DNA from: Sphaerotilus natans
GTDB lineage: Bacteria > Pseudomonadota > Gammaproteobacteria > Burkholderiales > Burkholderiaceae_C
Length of the DNA: 64,000 nt
NCBI RefSeq assembly: GCF_900156335.1
Contig: NZ_FTMZ01000023.1
Span: 1 to 64,000, forward strand
Direction: 5' to 3'
How positions within the stretch are numbered: the first letter of the stretch is position 1; each line of letters opens with the position of its first letter. This document shows, in pieces, positions 47,671 to 57,651 of this stretch. The position numbers and the translations under genes were made by a program. Under the pieces are notes generated by a model, which was not told the DNA's origin, did no database searches, and worked only from the letters and a program-made list of their open reading frames with translations.

Positions 47671-49293
47671 TCAATCGTCGGCGGCCGCGGTGCCGGGCGC
47701 GATCTCCAGCGCCTGCACGGTCGGGCGCAGCCGCATCAGCATCCACAACGCCGGCAGCGCCGCCAGCGTCGACACGAGAAAGAAGCTCGGCCAGCCGATC
47801 GACTCGGCCAGCACCCCGGCCAGCGGGCCAACCCAGACCCGGCCGATCGAGGCGAAGGCCGACAGCATCGCGTATTGTGTGGCGGTGAAGCGCTGGCTGG
47901 TCAGGCTCATCAGGAAGGCCACGAAGGCCGCGGTGCCCATGCCGCCGGAAATGTTCTCGAAGGCGATCACCATCAGCAGCCCGCCGTCGACCGGCGTGGC
48001 CTGCGCCAGCTTCAGGAAGCCCCAGTCGAAGGCCGGCACCGTCAGCCCGGGCAGCGCGCCCTGGCCATGCACCGCCAGCCACCAGAAGCCCAGATTGCTG
48101 GCCATCTGCAGCACGCCGAACAGCATCAGCGCGCGCCACAGCCCGAGGCGCAGCATCAGCGCCCCGCCCAGCAGCGCGCCACCGATCGTCAGCCACAGCC
48201 CGATCACCTTGTTGACCACGCCGACCTCGGCCGATCCGAAGGCCATCGCCTTCAGCAGGAAGGGCGTCATCAGGCTGCCGGCGAAGGCGTCGCCCAGCTT
48301 GTAGAGCACGATGAAGCCCAGGAAGGCCCAGGCGCCGGGCTGGGCGAAGTAGCTGGCCATGCCGCCCAGCAGCGTCTCGAAGCGTGCCACCCGCGCCGCC
48401 CAGGCCCCCAGCGGCAGCGTGATGGCGATGCCCAGCAGCAGCGCCAGCAGGTCGGCCCAGCGCTGGCGCAGCGTCGGGGCCAGTGCGGTCTGCTCCAGCA
48501 GCGGCCCGAGCAGCGCGCCGGACAAGGGCCCCAGCACCCGGTCGGTCAGCAGGTAGCCGGCGGCCGCCGCCGCCAGCACCGCGGCGAAGCCGATCAGGTC
48601 ATGACGTGCGACGCTCTCGGGCCGAGCCAGCCGGGGCAGTCGCGGCAGCAGCAGCGCCGAGACCCCTGCCGCGGCCACCATCAGCCCCGCCATCAGCCGG
48701 TAGACCTCCGGCCAGGTCCAGCCGGCCGGCCCGCCCGCGTTGACCGGATCGGTCCAGATCAGCGCGATGCCGCCCGACAGGATCATCGCCAGCCGGTAGC
48801 CCAGCACCGACAGCGAGGCGCCCAGCCCACGCTCGGGCGCGGGCAGCAGGTCGGTGCGATAGGCATCGATCACCACATCCTGCGAGGCCGACAGGAAGGC
48901 GATCGCCACCGCCAGCAGCGCATACAGCCGCATCGAGTCCTTCGGCGAGGTGCCCGCCATCAGCAGCAGCGCGCCGGCCAGCAGCAGCTGCGTCAGCACC
49001 AGCCAGCCGCGCCGCCGGCCCAGCCACGGCGGATCGAAGCGGTCCATCAGCGGCGCCCACAGGAACTTGAAGGTATAGGGCAGACCGACCAGGCTCAGGA
49101 AGCCGATGGTCGCGACATCGATGCCCTCCAGGCTCAGCCAGGCCTGCATCGCCTGCCCGGTCAGCGCCAGCGGCAGCCCGGAGGCGAAGCCCAACACCAG
49201 CACCGCCGCCAGCCGCCACAGCCGCCAGCCCGGACCGGCAGGCGCCAAGGCAGGCAGGACAGGCGGATTCGGGGCAGGGGCAGACGCGGTCAT
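47671..49293 (-). CDS. ampG: AmpG-like muropeptide MFS transporter
   Basis: A 540-residue inner-membrane protein with 12-14 helices. The N-terminal GFASGLPLALTGQAMQAWLS and the SQDVVIDAYRTDLLPAPERG motif are diagnostic of the AmpG family, which imports anhydromuropeptides from cell-wall turnover and feeds AmpC induction in other species. No ampC is nearby. The ATG at 49293 is divergent from the flavin reductase gene. Confidence 0.92.
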   Translation of the reverse strand: MTASAPAPNPPVLPALAPAGPGWRLWRLAAVLVLGFASGLPLALTGQAMQAWLSLEGIDVATIGFLSLVGLPYTFKFLWAPLMDRFDPPWLGRRRGWLVLTQLLLAGALLLMAGTSPKDSMRLYALLAVAIAFLSASQDVVIDAYRTDLLPAPERGLGASLSVLGYRLAMILSGGIALIWTDPVNAGGPAGWTWPEVYRLMAGLMVAAAGVSALLLPRLPRLARPESVARHDLIGFAAVLAAAAAGYLLTDRVLGPLSGALLGPLLEQTALAPTLRQRWADLLALLLGIAITLPLGAWAARVARFETLLGGMASYFAQPGAWAFLGFIVLYKLGDAFAGSLMTPFLLKAMAFGSAEVGVVNKVIGLWLTIGGALLGGALMLRLGLWRALMLFGVLQMASNLGFWWLAVHGQGALPGLTVPAFDWGFLKLAQATPVDGGLLMVIAFENISGGMGTAAFVAFLMSLTSQRFTATQYAMLSAFASIGRVWVGPLAGVLAESIGWPSFFLVSTLAALPALWMLMRLRPTVQALEIAPGTAAADD

Positions 49294-49371
49294 GCGCCGA
49301 TTCTAGGAGGCGTCACGAGCCCGGCACCGGGCGGACGCACGATGCACGGCGATCGCTCACAATGCCCTCCC

Positions 49372-49872
49372 ATGCAAGCTGCACCGTTCACCCGACAGGA
49401 TTTCCGAGCCGCGCTCGGCCTGTTCGCCACCGGCGTCACCATCGTCACTGCCCGCGCACAAGACGGCACGCCGGTCGGCCTGACCGCCAATTCCTTCAAC
49501 TCGGTGTCGATGACGCCGCCGCTGGTGCTGTGGAGCCTGGCGCTGCAGGCCGGCTCGATGCCGGTCTTCCAGACCTGTTCGCACTACGCCATCCACATTC
49601 TCGAAGCCGGTCAGCGCGAGCTGGCCGAACGCTTCGCCACCCGCGGCGTCGACCGCTTCGCCGACCTGACCTGGACCGCCGGCGCCGGCGGCGCGCCGCT
49701 GCTCGATGGGGCCGCAGCGGTGCTGGAGTGCCGCAACCGCAGCCGTCACGAGGAAGGCGACCATGTGATCCTGGTCGGCGAGGTCGAGCAGTGCCGCTAC
49801 CGCGGCGAGGCCGCGCCGCTCATCTTCCACGGCGGGCGCTTCCACACCGCCCTGCCCTCGTCCGGCGGTTGA
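49372..49872 (+). CDS. Flavin reductase family protein
   Basis: A 166-residue FMN-binding split-barrel protein with FRAALGLFATGVTIVTARAQ, then GLTANSFNSVSMTPPLVLWS, and the C-terminal HVILVGEVEQCRYRG. Such proteins supply reduced FMN to monooxygenases or act as stand-alone reductases. No monooxygenase is adjacent to identify the partner. The ATG at 49372 is followed downstream, after 64 bases, by a thioredoxin gene. Confidence 0.9.
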   Translation: MQAAPFTRQDFRAALGLFATGVTIVTARAQDGTPVGLTANSFNSVSMTPPLVLWSLALQAGSMPVFQTCSHYAIHILEAGQRELAERFATRGVDRFADLTWTAGAGGAPLLDGAAAVLECRNRSRHEEGDHVILVGEVEQCRYRGEAAPLIFHGGRFHTALPSSGG

Positions 49873-49936
49873 AGCCCGGGGCTCCGCCCCCAGTTGAAGG
49901 GCATCGATGCACCCCTCCGTATCTGGAGCCCGACCC

Positions 49937-50395
49937 ATGAGCACCGCCGCCGCGTCCCCGTCCGTCCTGGTCAGCTGCCCGCACTGCCAGGCGACCAACC
50001 GCATTCCCGAAGCGCGCCTGGGCGAGCAGCCTGGCTGCGGTCGCTGCCACCAGCCGCTGCTCGACGGCCGGCCGGTCGCGCTCGACGACCTCAACCTCGA
50101 TGCGGTGCTGCAGCACAGCGACCGGCCGGTCATCGTCGACTTCTGGGCCGCCTGGTGCGGCCCGTGCCGGCAGATGGCGCCGCAGTTCCAGGCCGCGGCG
50201 GCCCAGCTGCAGGGCCGCGCGCTGTTCGCCAAGGTCGACAGCGATGCCTGCCCCGAAGCCAGCGCCCGCCACGCGATCCGCAGCATCCCCACACTCGTGG
50301 CCTTTCACGGCGGCCGAGAGATCGGCCGCCTCAGCGGCGCGATGCCGGCCGCGCAGATCGTGCGCTGGGTCGAGGGTCTGAGCGGACAGGCCTGA
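49937..50395 (+). CDS. trxC: Thioredoxin 2 (TrxC-type)
   Basis: A 152-residue thioredoxin with an N-terminal zinc-binding region (CPHC and CGRC) before the thioredoxin fold with active site WCGPC. This architecture is that of Thioredoxin 2, which reduces disulfides and contributes to oxidative stress defence. The ATG at 49937 gives [19 protein letters not shown]. Confidence 0.94.
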   Translation: MSTAAASPSVLVSCPHCQATNRIPEARLGEQPGCGRCHQPLLDGRPVALDDLNLDAVLQHSDRPVIVDFWAAWCGPCRQMAPQFQAAAAQLQGRALFAKVDSDACPEASARHAIRSIPTLVAFHGGREIGRLSGAMPAAQIVRWVEGLSGQA

Positions 50396-50560
50396 GCCGG
50401 TCGTGACGAAATCGGCTTGATTCACAGCCTGCAGCGTACCGATCGCATCTGAGTGCTGACAGTTATTTCAATTTCGGCAATTTGAGCCGACCCGGTTGCG
50501 GACGCCGGACAGGCCGGGGTCTACGATGACCTCACCTCGACAACCACTGGCAACCCGGCC

Positions 50561-50860
50561 ATGAACACCCAGTTCGGCGATCTCCCCGACTTCCGCAATC
50601 CGACCATCATCGACGCGGTGCTGCGCGAGCTCGACCATCCGCCGCGCAGCGCCCGCAGCGCGCCGGTGCAGCAAGGCAGCCTCGGCTCGGCGCGCATGCG
50701 CCCGGTCTGCTGCAGCGTCTGCCAGCGCCGGGTGCTGCCGGCCCAGCTGCTCGATCACATGCAGACCGAGCACGGCGGCCAGGTCTTCAACCGCACCTCC
50801 AGCGGCCTGCCGCGAGGCATCTGGTTCAGTGCCCCGACGCCGGCACGGCGCCAGCGCTGA
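50561..50860 (+). CDS. Small protein with C2H2-like zinc-finger motif
   Basis: A 99-residue protein with no assigned function. Residues 50-71 show CCSVCQRRVLPAQLLDHM followed by QTEH, the spacing of a classical two-Cys two-His zinc finger. The N terminus has a conserved-looking FGDLPDFRNPTIIDAVLREL helix. The ATG at 50561 has no strong ribosome-binding site. An inverted repeat (GCCCGC-GGTAC-GCGGGC, 50871-50887) follows and may act as a weak terminator. It may be a DNA- or RNA-binding protein, but that is only a guess. Confidence 0.6.
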   Translation: MNTQFGDLPDFRNPTIIDAVLRELDHPPRSARSAPVQQGSLGSARMRPVCCSVCQRRVLPAQLLDHMQTEHGGQVFNRTSSGLPRGIWFSAPTPARRQR

Positions 50861-51046
50861 GACACGAAACGCCCGCGGTACGCGGGCTAGCCGCGACTTT
50901 CTTGTTCATTTGACATGGACAGGAGCTAGACAAGACTTCTTTGTCATGCCGGAGCGTCAAGACGGCATCGCCTTCGTCGATCAGTGACCGATGCGGCCGG
51001 AGCAGCCCCGCTCCAGCCTGACACTCGGCGACAACTAGGATTCGCG

Positions 51047-51409
51047 ATGAAGAGCGTGCTGCTGGTGGACGACTCGGCGACGATGCTGATGAGCCTGAAA
51101 GGATCGCTGGAGATCAGCGGCTTCCGGGTGGAGACCGCGCCTGACGGCGCCGCCGCGCTGCGCAGGCTGAGCTCCGGTCTGCGCCCGGACCTGATCATCA
51201 CCGACATCAACATGCCGCACATGGACGGCCTGTCGCTGATCCGCGAGGCCCGCAAGCTGCTGCGCTTCACGCCGATCCTGGCACTGACCACCGAGAGCCA
51301 GCGCGACAAGCGCGACGAGGCCAAGCGGCATGGCGCCACCGGCTGGCTGGTCAAGCCGGTGGGCGGCAGCGACCTGCTGAAGGTGGTCAACCAGGTCCTG
51401 ACACGCTGA
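51047..51409 (+). CDS. CheY-like single-domain response regulator
   Basis: A 120-residue receiver protein. Acidic pocket DDSAT, phospho-acceptor Asp in [11 protein letters not shown], Thr in LALTTES and Lys in LVKPVGG are all present. No output domain. The start ATG at 51047 gives [19 protein letters not shown]. Its stop shares one base with the next gene's ATG (TGATG), so the two are coupled. No histidine kinase is in the neighbourhood. Confidence 0.93.
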   Translation: MKSVLLVDDSATMLMSLKGSLEISGFRVETAPDGAAALRRLSSGLRPDLIITDINMPHMDGLSLIREARKLLRFTPILALTTESQRDKRDEAKRHGATGWLVKPVGGSDLLKVVNQVLTR

Positions 51410-52413
51410 TGCGCCGCCTCTGGGATCGCCTGCGACCGCAGCGCCGGCCCGATGCGGGCAGCCTGGCCGAACTCGACACGCTGCGCCAGGGCCTCGACAT
51501 CCTGCGCGGCCAGCTCGCGGCGGCCGAGCGCGCCTCGGCCGAAGCGGTGCTGGACATGACCGACCGCCTGGTGCGGGTACAGCAGCGCTGCGACGCGCTG
51601 CAGCGCGAGATGGACCGGCTGCTGCAGACCTCGCGCACGCTGTCGAGCGAGGCGCTCGAGCAGGCCGGCCGGCAGACGCTGGCGCTGGAGGCGATCGGCC
51701 GTCATCGCGAGACGGGCCGCTCGGCCGACGAGCGCCACCAGAACGAGATCCGCTCGCTGCTGCAGCAGGTCGAGGCGCTCGCCCCATGGGCGGACCGGAT
51801 CGCCGAGATCGCCCGCCACACCAATCTGCTGGCGCTGAATGCCGCGATCGAGGCCGCACGCGCCGGCGAGGCCGGCAGCGGCTTCAAGATCGTCGCCGGC
51901 GAGGTGCGCAATCTCTCGGGCATGACGGCCGAGGCAGCCGGCGAGATCAGCAGCGGCATTCGGCTGGCGATAGAGACGCGCAGCCGGGTCCGGCTCGGCG
52001 AACCGGCCCGCGATCACGGCGCCGACGAGCTGGGCCTGCTCAGCGAGGAGATCGACCTGCTCGCGCGCACGCCCGGCACGGTGGCGCGGCAGGTCGACGA
52101 GCTGTCGCGCGAGATGGAACAGACCACTCGCGAGGTCCGCGACGACATTCTCGAGGCGCTGGGGCGCATGCAGTTCCAGGACATCAACCGGCAGCTGCTC
52201 GAGCAGGTGCAGAAAGGGCTGGAACATCTGGCGCGCCACTGCGAGGCCGCCGGCCAGGGCCCCGACCTGCAGCGCCAGCAGGCGCTGAGCCGCACGATCG
52301 GCACCTGGCGCGAAGGCTACGTGATGCACAGCCAGCGCAAGGCCCACGCCGCAGCCACCGGCGATGCATCGGCAGCCCGGGCGCCGGACGAGCCGCCGAT
52401 CGAGCTGTTCTGA
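51409..52413 (+). CDS. Soluble methyl-accepting chemotaxis-like protein with CheZ-like motif
   Basis: A 334-residue cytoplasmic coiled-coil protein. It has an N-terminal helical region (about 20-90), then a short MCP signalling tip ([20 protein letters not shown] then [15 protein letters not shown], about 138-175). Beyond the tip it lacks the normal long return helix of an MCP. Near residue 255 it carries [14 protein letters not shown], in which Asp258 and Gln262 match the DxxxQ catalytic pair of the CheZ phosphatase. It is coupled to the CheY-like gene just upstream. A role in receiving or dephosphorylating that protein is possible. Confidence 0.75.
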   Translation: MRRLWDRLRPQRRPDAGSLAELDTLRQGLDILRGQLAAAERASAEAVLDMTDRLVRVQQRCDALQREMDRLLQTSRTLSSEALEQAGRQTLALEAIGRHRETGRSADERHQNEIRSLLQQVEALAPWADRIAEIARHTNLLALNAAIEAARAGEAGSGFKIVAGEVRNLSGMTAEAAGEISSGIRLAIETRSRVRLGEPARDHGADELGLLSEEIDLLARTPGTVARQVDELSREMEQTTREVRDDILEALGRMQFQDINRQLLEQVQKGLEHLARHCEAAGQGPDLQRQQALSRTIGTWREGYVMHSQRKAHAAATGDASAARAPDEPPIELF

Positions 52414-52423
52414 ACTGGTCTGA

Positions 52424-55400
52424 TCAGCCGCAGGCGCCGACGAAGCCGCAGGCGGTGCAGAACTCGCAGCCGTCCTTGTGGATCATCGCGGCGTTGCCGC
52501 ATTCCGGGCACGGCTTGCCGGCCATCACCCGCTCGGCGACCGGCGGCGTGGCGGCCGCCTCGCCCTCGGTCACGCTGCCCGGCGCGGCCAGCACGCCCAT
52601 CTCGCTGACCGGATAGCCTTCCTCGTCAAGGATGCCCAGCATCGCGTAGCGGTGGATGACCAGCCGCGCCACATAGGCCACCGTGCTCGGCCAGACCTGC
52701 TGGCGCCGCTGGCCCGGCGGCAGGCCCGGCACCGGCGCCATGAAGTGGCCCAGCGGCTCACCGATGCTCAGCATCTTGCGCAGCTTCATGCCAATCCAGC
52801 CCGGATCGATGACGCGCATGTCCAGCGACAGCAGCCGCGCCAGCCCGTCGAAGGCGCGCGGATAGTTGCCGGCAAAACCGATCGCGCAGGGCCGCGTGAC
52901 ATGGCCGCCCTCGGGCGTCGGCAGCGAGACCTCCTTGAGCGTCAGCGTGAAGGCCTCGCCGCTGGCCGGGTTGTCGATGTCGACCGCCCAGGCCAGCGTG
53001 CCATCGACGCCAGTGCGCGGCTCCTCGCGGCTGAACATCGCGTCGAGCACCGGCGTCGGGCCGCCCTCCTGCAGCGCGCCGAGCTGCTCGCAGCGCCAGC
53101 GGATCACCGCGGCGGTGGCGGCGACCACGCCGGGAAAGCGCCGACGCTCGCCGGTCGGCGGGAAGGGCATGTCGAAGGCGCGCTCCTCGGCCACCGTCGC
53201 CAGCGCGTCGAGCTTGAGCCGGAGCCAGCTCGGATCGTTGGCGCGCATGTCCATCGACAGCGTCTTGGCCAGCGCCGCCAGCCCGCGCGGCTGCTCGGCG
53301 CCGTTGAACCAGACCTCGAAAGGCAGCGTCTGTCCGAACAGGCCCGCGTCCGGCCCGGCTTCGGCCGGCAACTCGCCGATGAACAGCGCGAAGTCGCCGT
53401 GCGGATGCTGGATCAGGTAGCTCCACGCCGGATTGCCGGCGGCCAGCTCCGGGCGGCCCGGCCAGCGCAGGCTGGCGAGCACCGGCTGGGGCAGGCGGTC
53501 CAGGCGCAGGCGGCGGTTGGTGCCGTCGTCGCCCGCCTCGGCCACCGTCAGCGGCTGGGGCTGGGGCGCCGCCGGCAAGGCCGGCGTCGGCGCGGCAGCC
53601 GGGGCCTCGGCCACCGGCGCGGGCGCGGCCGGAGCCGCCGGCGGATCGACGCTCAGCACCGCACCCAGCACGCTGTTGGGGCGGTAGGTCGCCAGCCCCT
53701 TCAGCCCGGACTTCCAGGCGATGAAGTACAGATCCTGGAAGTCCTCGTACGGATAGTCGGCCGGCACGTTGACCGTCTTGCTGATCGAGGTGTCGATGAA
53801 GGGCGCCACCGCCGCGACCATCGCCTCGTGCGCCTCGGCGCTCATCTCCAGCGCGGTGACGAAGGCCTCGGTCAGCGGCGCGTTGTGGCCCTTCAGGTGG
53901 CGGTAGAGCCGCCAGGCGTGGTCCTCGACCGCGTACTCGCGGAAGCTGCCGTCGGCCTCGCGCTTGCGCCGGGTGTAGGTCCAGCTGAACGGCGGCTCGA
54001 TGCCATTGCTGGCGTTGTCGGCGAAGGCCAGGCTGATCGTGCCGGTCGGCGCGATCGACAACAGGTGCGAGTTGCGCAGGCCGTGGGCGCGGATGCGCTC
54101 CTTCAGGTCGGCCGGCAGCCGCGACGCGAAGCTGCCGCGGCTCAGGTACAGGTCGGCGTTGAACAGCGGGAAGGCGCCGCGCTCCTTCGCCAGCTCGACC
54201 GAAGCCCCGTAGGAGGCGTCGCGCATCACCTCGGAAATGCGCCGCGCCATCGCGCGCGCCGCCGGCGTGTCGTAGCGCAGGCCCAGCATGATCAGCGCGT
54301 CGCCCAGACCGGTGAATCCCAGGCCGATGCGGCGCTTGTTCGCGGCCTCCTCCTGCTGCTGCTGCAGCGGCCAGACCGTCTCGTCGAGCACGTTGTCGAG
54401 CATGCGCACCGCCACCGCGCAGACCTCGGAGAACGCCGTCTCGTCGAAGGAAGCGGTCGCGGCGAACGGATCGCGCACGAAGCGCGTCAGGTCCACCGAG
54501 CCCAGGCAGCAGCAGCCGTAGGACGGAAGAGGCTGCTCGGCGCACTGTCCAGTCACCAGCCCATTGAAGATGACGGTGTTGCGATCGACCTGCGTGGTGT
54601 CGTAGACCGGCGCGCTGCCCGCCGGCTCGATCGCGCTGATCCGGGCGGTGAAGCGCTGCGACTTGCGCAGCACCTTGTCGGCGGCCCAGGCCTGGTATTT
54701 GTCGTTCTTCAGCGGCAGCAGGAAGCCGATCTCGCGCATGAAGACATCGCGCGACTCGCCATCGATGATCAGCTCGTGCGAGGCCTGGCAGGCATAGGCG
54801 CGATGGCCGCCGCGACCATCCGGCAGCAGGCGCTCGCCCGCCGGGCGCCGCGCGTGGATGCGCGAGAGCACGCCGAAGTTGGCCAGCAGTTGCTGGACCT
54901 CGCGCAGCAGGGGCCGATGGACTGAGCTCAGCCGCACCGAGCAGGTGTCGGCCCCCGGCTGGGTGTTGACCGTGCCATCGGTCTGGAACAGGCCGCGCAG
55001 ATAGCCGCGCACGCAGTCCTCGCTGCCCTGCCACACGACCTCAGGCACCTGCAGCTTGGTCTCCCGGGTGAAGCCCAGCGTGCGCAGCCAGCGCGCCAGC
55101 AGCGTCGAGCGGATCGACACGCTCTGGCGCTGCGGCACCGCGACCGGTGCGACCTGATAAAGCCGACCGCCCTCCTGCATGGCACCGAGCACCCGGTTGA
55201 CGAAGGCGGTCACCGTATCGGCCAGCGCCCGCTCCTCGTTCCAGAGCGTGATGACCGCCGCCTCCTGACCGTGGCCGCGGTTCGTGAAATGCCCGTCTCC
55301 AGCCATCAGGCCGAGCAGGCAGCCCAGCTCCTCCGAGCCCTGCTGGCCAAACTGACCCTTGCCGGACTGGACCAGCAGCTCGTCGCCCACCTGCAGCTCG

Positions 55401-56563
55401 GAGAGCTTCAGACGCCCGCGGGAGGTGTGGAAGTCATGCCAGGCGGTGGCGGTGATCTCGTAGCCCTCGCGGGTGACGACCCGGAACACTTGCGCCTGCG
55501 GTGCCGTCATGAAGGCTGGAACGGCCGGACGGACCTCGGTGCCACGCGTCTGCTCGTCGAACACCCGACGATCGACCGTCACCTGCAGAGCGACGCCGCT
55601 CTGATGCAGCTGACGGATCGGGATCAGCCCGTACTGGGTCGCCAGCCGGGTTTCGCCGACGACACACGGGTTGGTCGCGGTGATCGACTCGCAATAGCCG
55701 AGGTTGTTGTCCTCGTTGATACGATCGATGAACAGGATGCCCGGCTCGGCATGGTCGTAGGTCGAGCGCATGATCTGGTCCCACAGCTCGCGCGCGCGAA
55801 TGCGGCGGTAGACCCACTGGCCGTCGTCGCGCCGCCAGGCGCCGGCGGCCTTGATCTTGCGGCCCGGCTCGGCCTTGTGGATCAGCTCGATGTCGTCGTC
55901 GGCCTCGACCGCGCGCATGAACTCGTTCGTGACGCCGACCGAGATGTTGAAGTTGCGCAGGTCGCCCTGGTCCTTGGCGTGGATGAACTCCTCGATGTCG
56001 GGATGGTCGCAGCGCAGCACGCCCATCTGCGCGCCGCGCCGGCTGCCCGCCGACTCGACCGTCTCGCAGCTGCGGTCGAACACGCGCATGTAGCTCACCG
56101 GGCCGGAGGCGTGGCTGTCGGTCGAGCCGACCCAGGCCCCCTTGGGCCGGATGCGCGAGAAGTCGTAGCCGACGCCGCCGCCGCGGCGCATGGTCTCGGC
56201 CGCCTCGGTCAGCGCGGTGTAGATGCCGGGAAAACCCTCTTCCGGCTCGGCGATCGAGTCGCCCACCGGCTGCACGAAGCAGTTGATCAGCGTCGCGCCC
56301 AGCGGCGTGCCCGCCGCCGAGGCAATGCGCCCGGCCGGCACGAAGCCGCGCTCCTGGGCCTCGACGAAGCGCGCCTCCCAGTGGGCGCGCGATTCGGGCG
56401 CCTCGCCGGCCGCCAGCGCACGCGCCACGCGTCGGCGCACCTCGGCGGCGCTGCGCTCGCCCCCCTTGGCGTACTTCTCGACCAGCACCTCGGCGCTGAT
56501 CGGCTGCGCGGGCAGCGGGGTCTCGTCCCGGGTCCGCTCGTCCCGGCTCACATCCGTCGTCAT
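52424..56563 (-). CDS. nrdJ: B12-dependent ribonucleotide reductase (class II) with an intein
   Basis: A 1379-residue precursor encoding a class II, adenosylcobalamin-dependent ribonucleotide reductase, which makes deoxynucleotides without oxygen requirement. An intein of 374 residues (300-673) interrupts it, leaving a mature 1005-residue enzyme. The extein joint reads ATNP / [10 protein letters not shown], so the +1 cysteine is the expected thiyl-radical cysteine. The C terminus carries a zinc-ribbon (CPECG, then CEFC and CGFVGACG). AGGAG precedes the ATG at 56563; longer frames upstream are not homologous. The gene is divergent from a DUF59-like gene and convergent with the MCP-like gene, 10 bases apart. 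Confidence 0.95.
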   Translation of the reverse strand: MTTDVSRDERTRDETPLPAQPISAEVLVEKYAKGGERSAAEVRRRVARALAAGEAPESRAHWEARFVEAQERGFVPAGRIASAAGTPLGATLINCFVQPVGDSIAEPEEGFPGIYTALTEAAETMRRGGGVGYDFSRIRPKGAWVGSTDSHASGPVSYMRVFDRSCETVESAGSRRGAQMGVLRCDHPDIEEFIHAKDQGDLRNFNISVGVTNEFMRAVEADDDIELIHKAEPGRKIKAAGAWRRDDGQWVYRRIRARELWDQIMRSTYDHAEPGILFIDRINEDNNLGYCESITATNPCVVGETRLATQYGLIPIRQLHQSGVALQVTVDRRVFDEQTRGTEVRPAVPAFMTAPQAQVFRVVTREGYEITATAWHDFHTSRGRLKLSELQVGDELLVQSGKGQFGQQGSEELGCLLGLMAGDGHFTNRGHGQEAAVITLWNEERALADTVTAFVNRVLGAMQEGGRLYQVAPVAVPQRQSVSIRSTLLARWLRTLGFTRETKLQVPEVVWQGSEDCVRGYLRGLFQTDGTVNTQPGADTCSVRLSSVHRPLLREVQQLLANFGVLSRIHARRPAGERLLPDGRGGHRAYACQASHELIIDGESRDVFMREIGFLLPLKNDKYQAWAADKVLRKSQRFTARISAIEPAGSAPVYDTTQVDRNTVIFNGLVTGQCAEQPLPSYGCCCLGSVDLTRFVRDPFAATASFDETAFSEVCAVAVRMLDNVLDETVWPLQQQQEEAANKRRIGLGFTGLGDALIMLGLRYDTPAARAMARRISEVMRDASYGASVELAKERGAFPLFNADLYLSRGSFASRLPADLKERIRAHGLRNSHLLSIAPTGTISLAFADNASNGIEPPFSWTYTRRKREADGSFREYAVEDHAWRLYRHLKGHNAPLTEAFVTALEMSAEAHEAMVAAVAPFIDTSISKTVNVPADYPYEDFQDLYFIAWKSGLKGLATYRPNSVLGAVLSVDPPAAPAAPAPVAEAPAAAPTPALPAAPQPQPLTVAEAGDDGTNRRLRLDRLPQPVLASLRWPGRPELAAGNPAWSYLIQHPHGDFALFIGELPAEAGPDAGLFGQTLPFEVWFNGAEQPRGLAALAKTLSMDMRANDPSWLRLKLDALATVAEERAFDMPFPPTGERRRFPGVVAATAAVIRWRCEQLGALQEGGPTPVLDAMFSREEPRTGVDGTLAWAVDIDNPASGEAFTLTLKEVSLPTPEGGHVTRPCAIGFAGNYPRAFDGLARLLSLDMRVIDPGWIGMKLRKMLSIGEPLGHFMAPVPGLPPGQRRQQVWPSTVAYVARLVIHRYAMLGILDEEGYPVSEMGVLAAPGSVTEGEAAATPPVAERVMAGKPCPECGNAAMIHKDGCEFCTACGFVGACG
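54545..55666 (-). mobile_element. Intein with LAGLIDADG homing endonuclease inside nrdJ
   Basis: A 374-residue in-frame element. It begins with Cys ([17 protein letters not shown], splicing block A), has block [11 protein letters not shown], and carries two LAGLIDADG-type dodecapeptides ([11 protein letters not shown] and [11 protein letters not shown]) with their catalytic acids. It ends [21 protein letters not shown] just before the extein Cys. The last residue is Gln rather than Asn and the usual penultimate His is Gly, both atypical. The endonuclease looks intact, so the element may still be mobile. Confidence 0.92.
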
Positions 56564-56816
56564 TGCGCGTTCTCCTGGCCGCACCGGCCGCTCTCTCCTC
56601 GGAGCCACGGACTCTGCGCCGGCCGGGCGGCGCGCGCAAGGGCAATCCCATGTGCGCCGCATCAGCTTCCAGTGAACAACTTGACGAACCTGAAGTGAGA
56701 AATCGATCGGCGTTGACCCGACGCAAGGGCACGTCACGCCGGGCTGGGGATAGTGGGCTCACCCCGGCATCACGCGCGGGTCATGCGCTGGTTGCGCTGG
56801 AACGAAAGGTGCTGCC

Positions 56817-57230
56817 ATGAACCCATCCCAAGCTTCCGCCCCGCCGGAGCTGCTGCTGGCCGGCCCGGCCGATGCGCTGCTGCGCAGCCTCGACGCGCTG
56901 CGCGGCGTGCGTGATCCCGGCGTCGGCGCCAGCATTCTCGAGCTCGGCCTGGTCGAATCGCTGCGGCTGCGCGACGGCGAGGCCGAGCTCTGCCTGGTCA
57001 CGCCCGGGGCCAGCTGCCCGTGCAGCGACCTGACCGCCGACGCGGCCTTCCGCGCCATCCAGCTGGCCCTGCCCGACACCGACATCTACCTGACCCAGGA
57101 TCACGCGGTCGAATGGAGCCCGCGGCGCGCCAGCACCGCGCTGCGGCACCGCCTCGGCGGGCTGCCGGACTTCCATCCGGAAACCGAGCGGGGCCTGCCC
57201 TTGCAGCGACCTGACAACCCTGAAGATTGA
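56817..57230 (+). CDS. MIP18/DUF59-family (PaaD-like) protein
   Basis: A 137-residue protein of the DUF59 (FeS assembly, PaaD/SufT-like) family: LRGVRDPGVGASILELGLVE, then a DGEAELCLV strand and TPGASCPCSDLTADAAFRA. Family members help iron-sulfur cluster assembly or oxygenase maturation. It is divergent from nrdJ, with about 250 bases between starts, and is followed by a probable distant relative. AAAGG precedes the ATG at 56817. No sulfur-assembly operon is nearby. Confidence 0.82.
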   Translation: MNPSQASAPPELLLAGPADALLRSLDALRGVRDPGVGASILELGLVESLRLRDGEAELCLVTPGASCPCSDLTADAAFRAIQLALPDTDIYLTQDHAVEWSPRRASTALRHRLGGLPDFHPETERGLPLQRPDNPED

Positions 57231-57275
57231 GTCGGATCAAGACCGGTACCGGAATGCGACTGGCATGATGAATCC

Positions 57276-57632
57276 ATGGCAGTCACTCGTCGTCCCATCT
57301 GGATGCGCACCGCGCCGGCGGATCTCGCGCCGCCGCCCCCCGAGCCACCGCGGCTGGGCGGCAACGCGGCGATCGCCGCCCAGGTGCTCGAGGCGCTGCG
57401 CACGGTGCGCGAGCGGGGCGACGGCCCGGACATCGTCAGCAGCGGCCGGGTGCACGCGATCGAGGTCGGGCCGGACGAGGCGGTGCTGATCCTCAGGCTC
57501 GGCGGCGGGCGCTGCGGCAGCGCGCAGGTGCTGGCCGAGCTGGCCTTCGACGTGATGCGCCAGCAGCTGGCGCCGCTCGACCTCGATCTCTATCTGCGCC
57601 ACGAGCACTCGGGCGGCTGCCCGAACCACTGA
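57276..57632 (+). CDS. DUF59-like protein, possible diverged paralogue
   Basis: A 118-residue protein with an N-terminal Pro-rich segment, then SSGRVHAIEVGPDEAVLILR, a Cys in GGGRCGSAQVLAELAFDVM and LDLDLYLRHEH. The order of strands and helix resembles the previous gene (VESLRLRDGEAEL, PCSDLTADAAFRAI, TDIYLTQDH). They are 45 bases apart on one strand, so a tandem duplication is plausible. Function unknown; an Fe-S-related role follows only from the neighbour. Confidence 0.6.
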   Translation: MAVTRRPIWMRTAPADLAPPPPEPPRLGGNAAIAAQVLEALRTVRERGDGPDIVSSGRVHAIEVGPDEAVLILRLGGGRCGSAQVLAELAFDVMRQQLAPLDLDLYLRHEHSGGCPNH

Positions 57633-57651
57633 CGCGCCGGCCGCGCTCGCC

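Noticed and set aside
46822-49371. A long plus-strand open frame running into the flavin reductase gene
   Set aside because: Only the last 166 residues (from 49372) are a real protein; the earlier part is antisense to the M48 peptidase and AmpG genes.
56564-56816. Cobalamin riboswitch or NrdR box upstream of nrdJ
   Set aside because: Neither the conserved B12-box nor an NrdR dyad could be found by eye on either strand.
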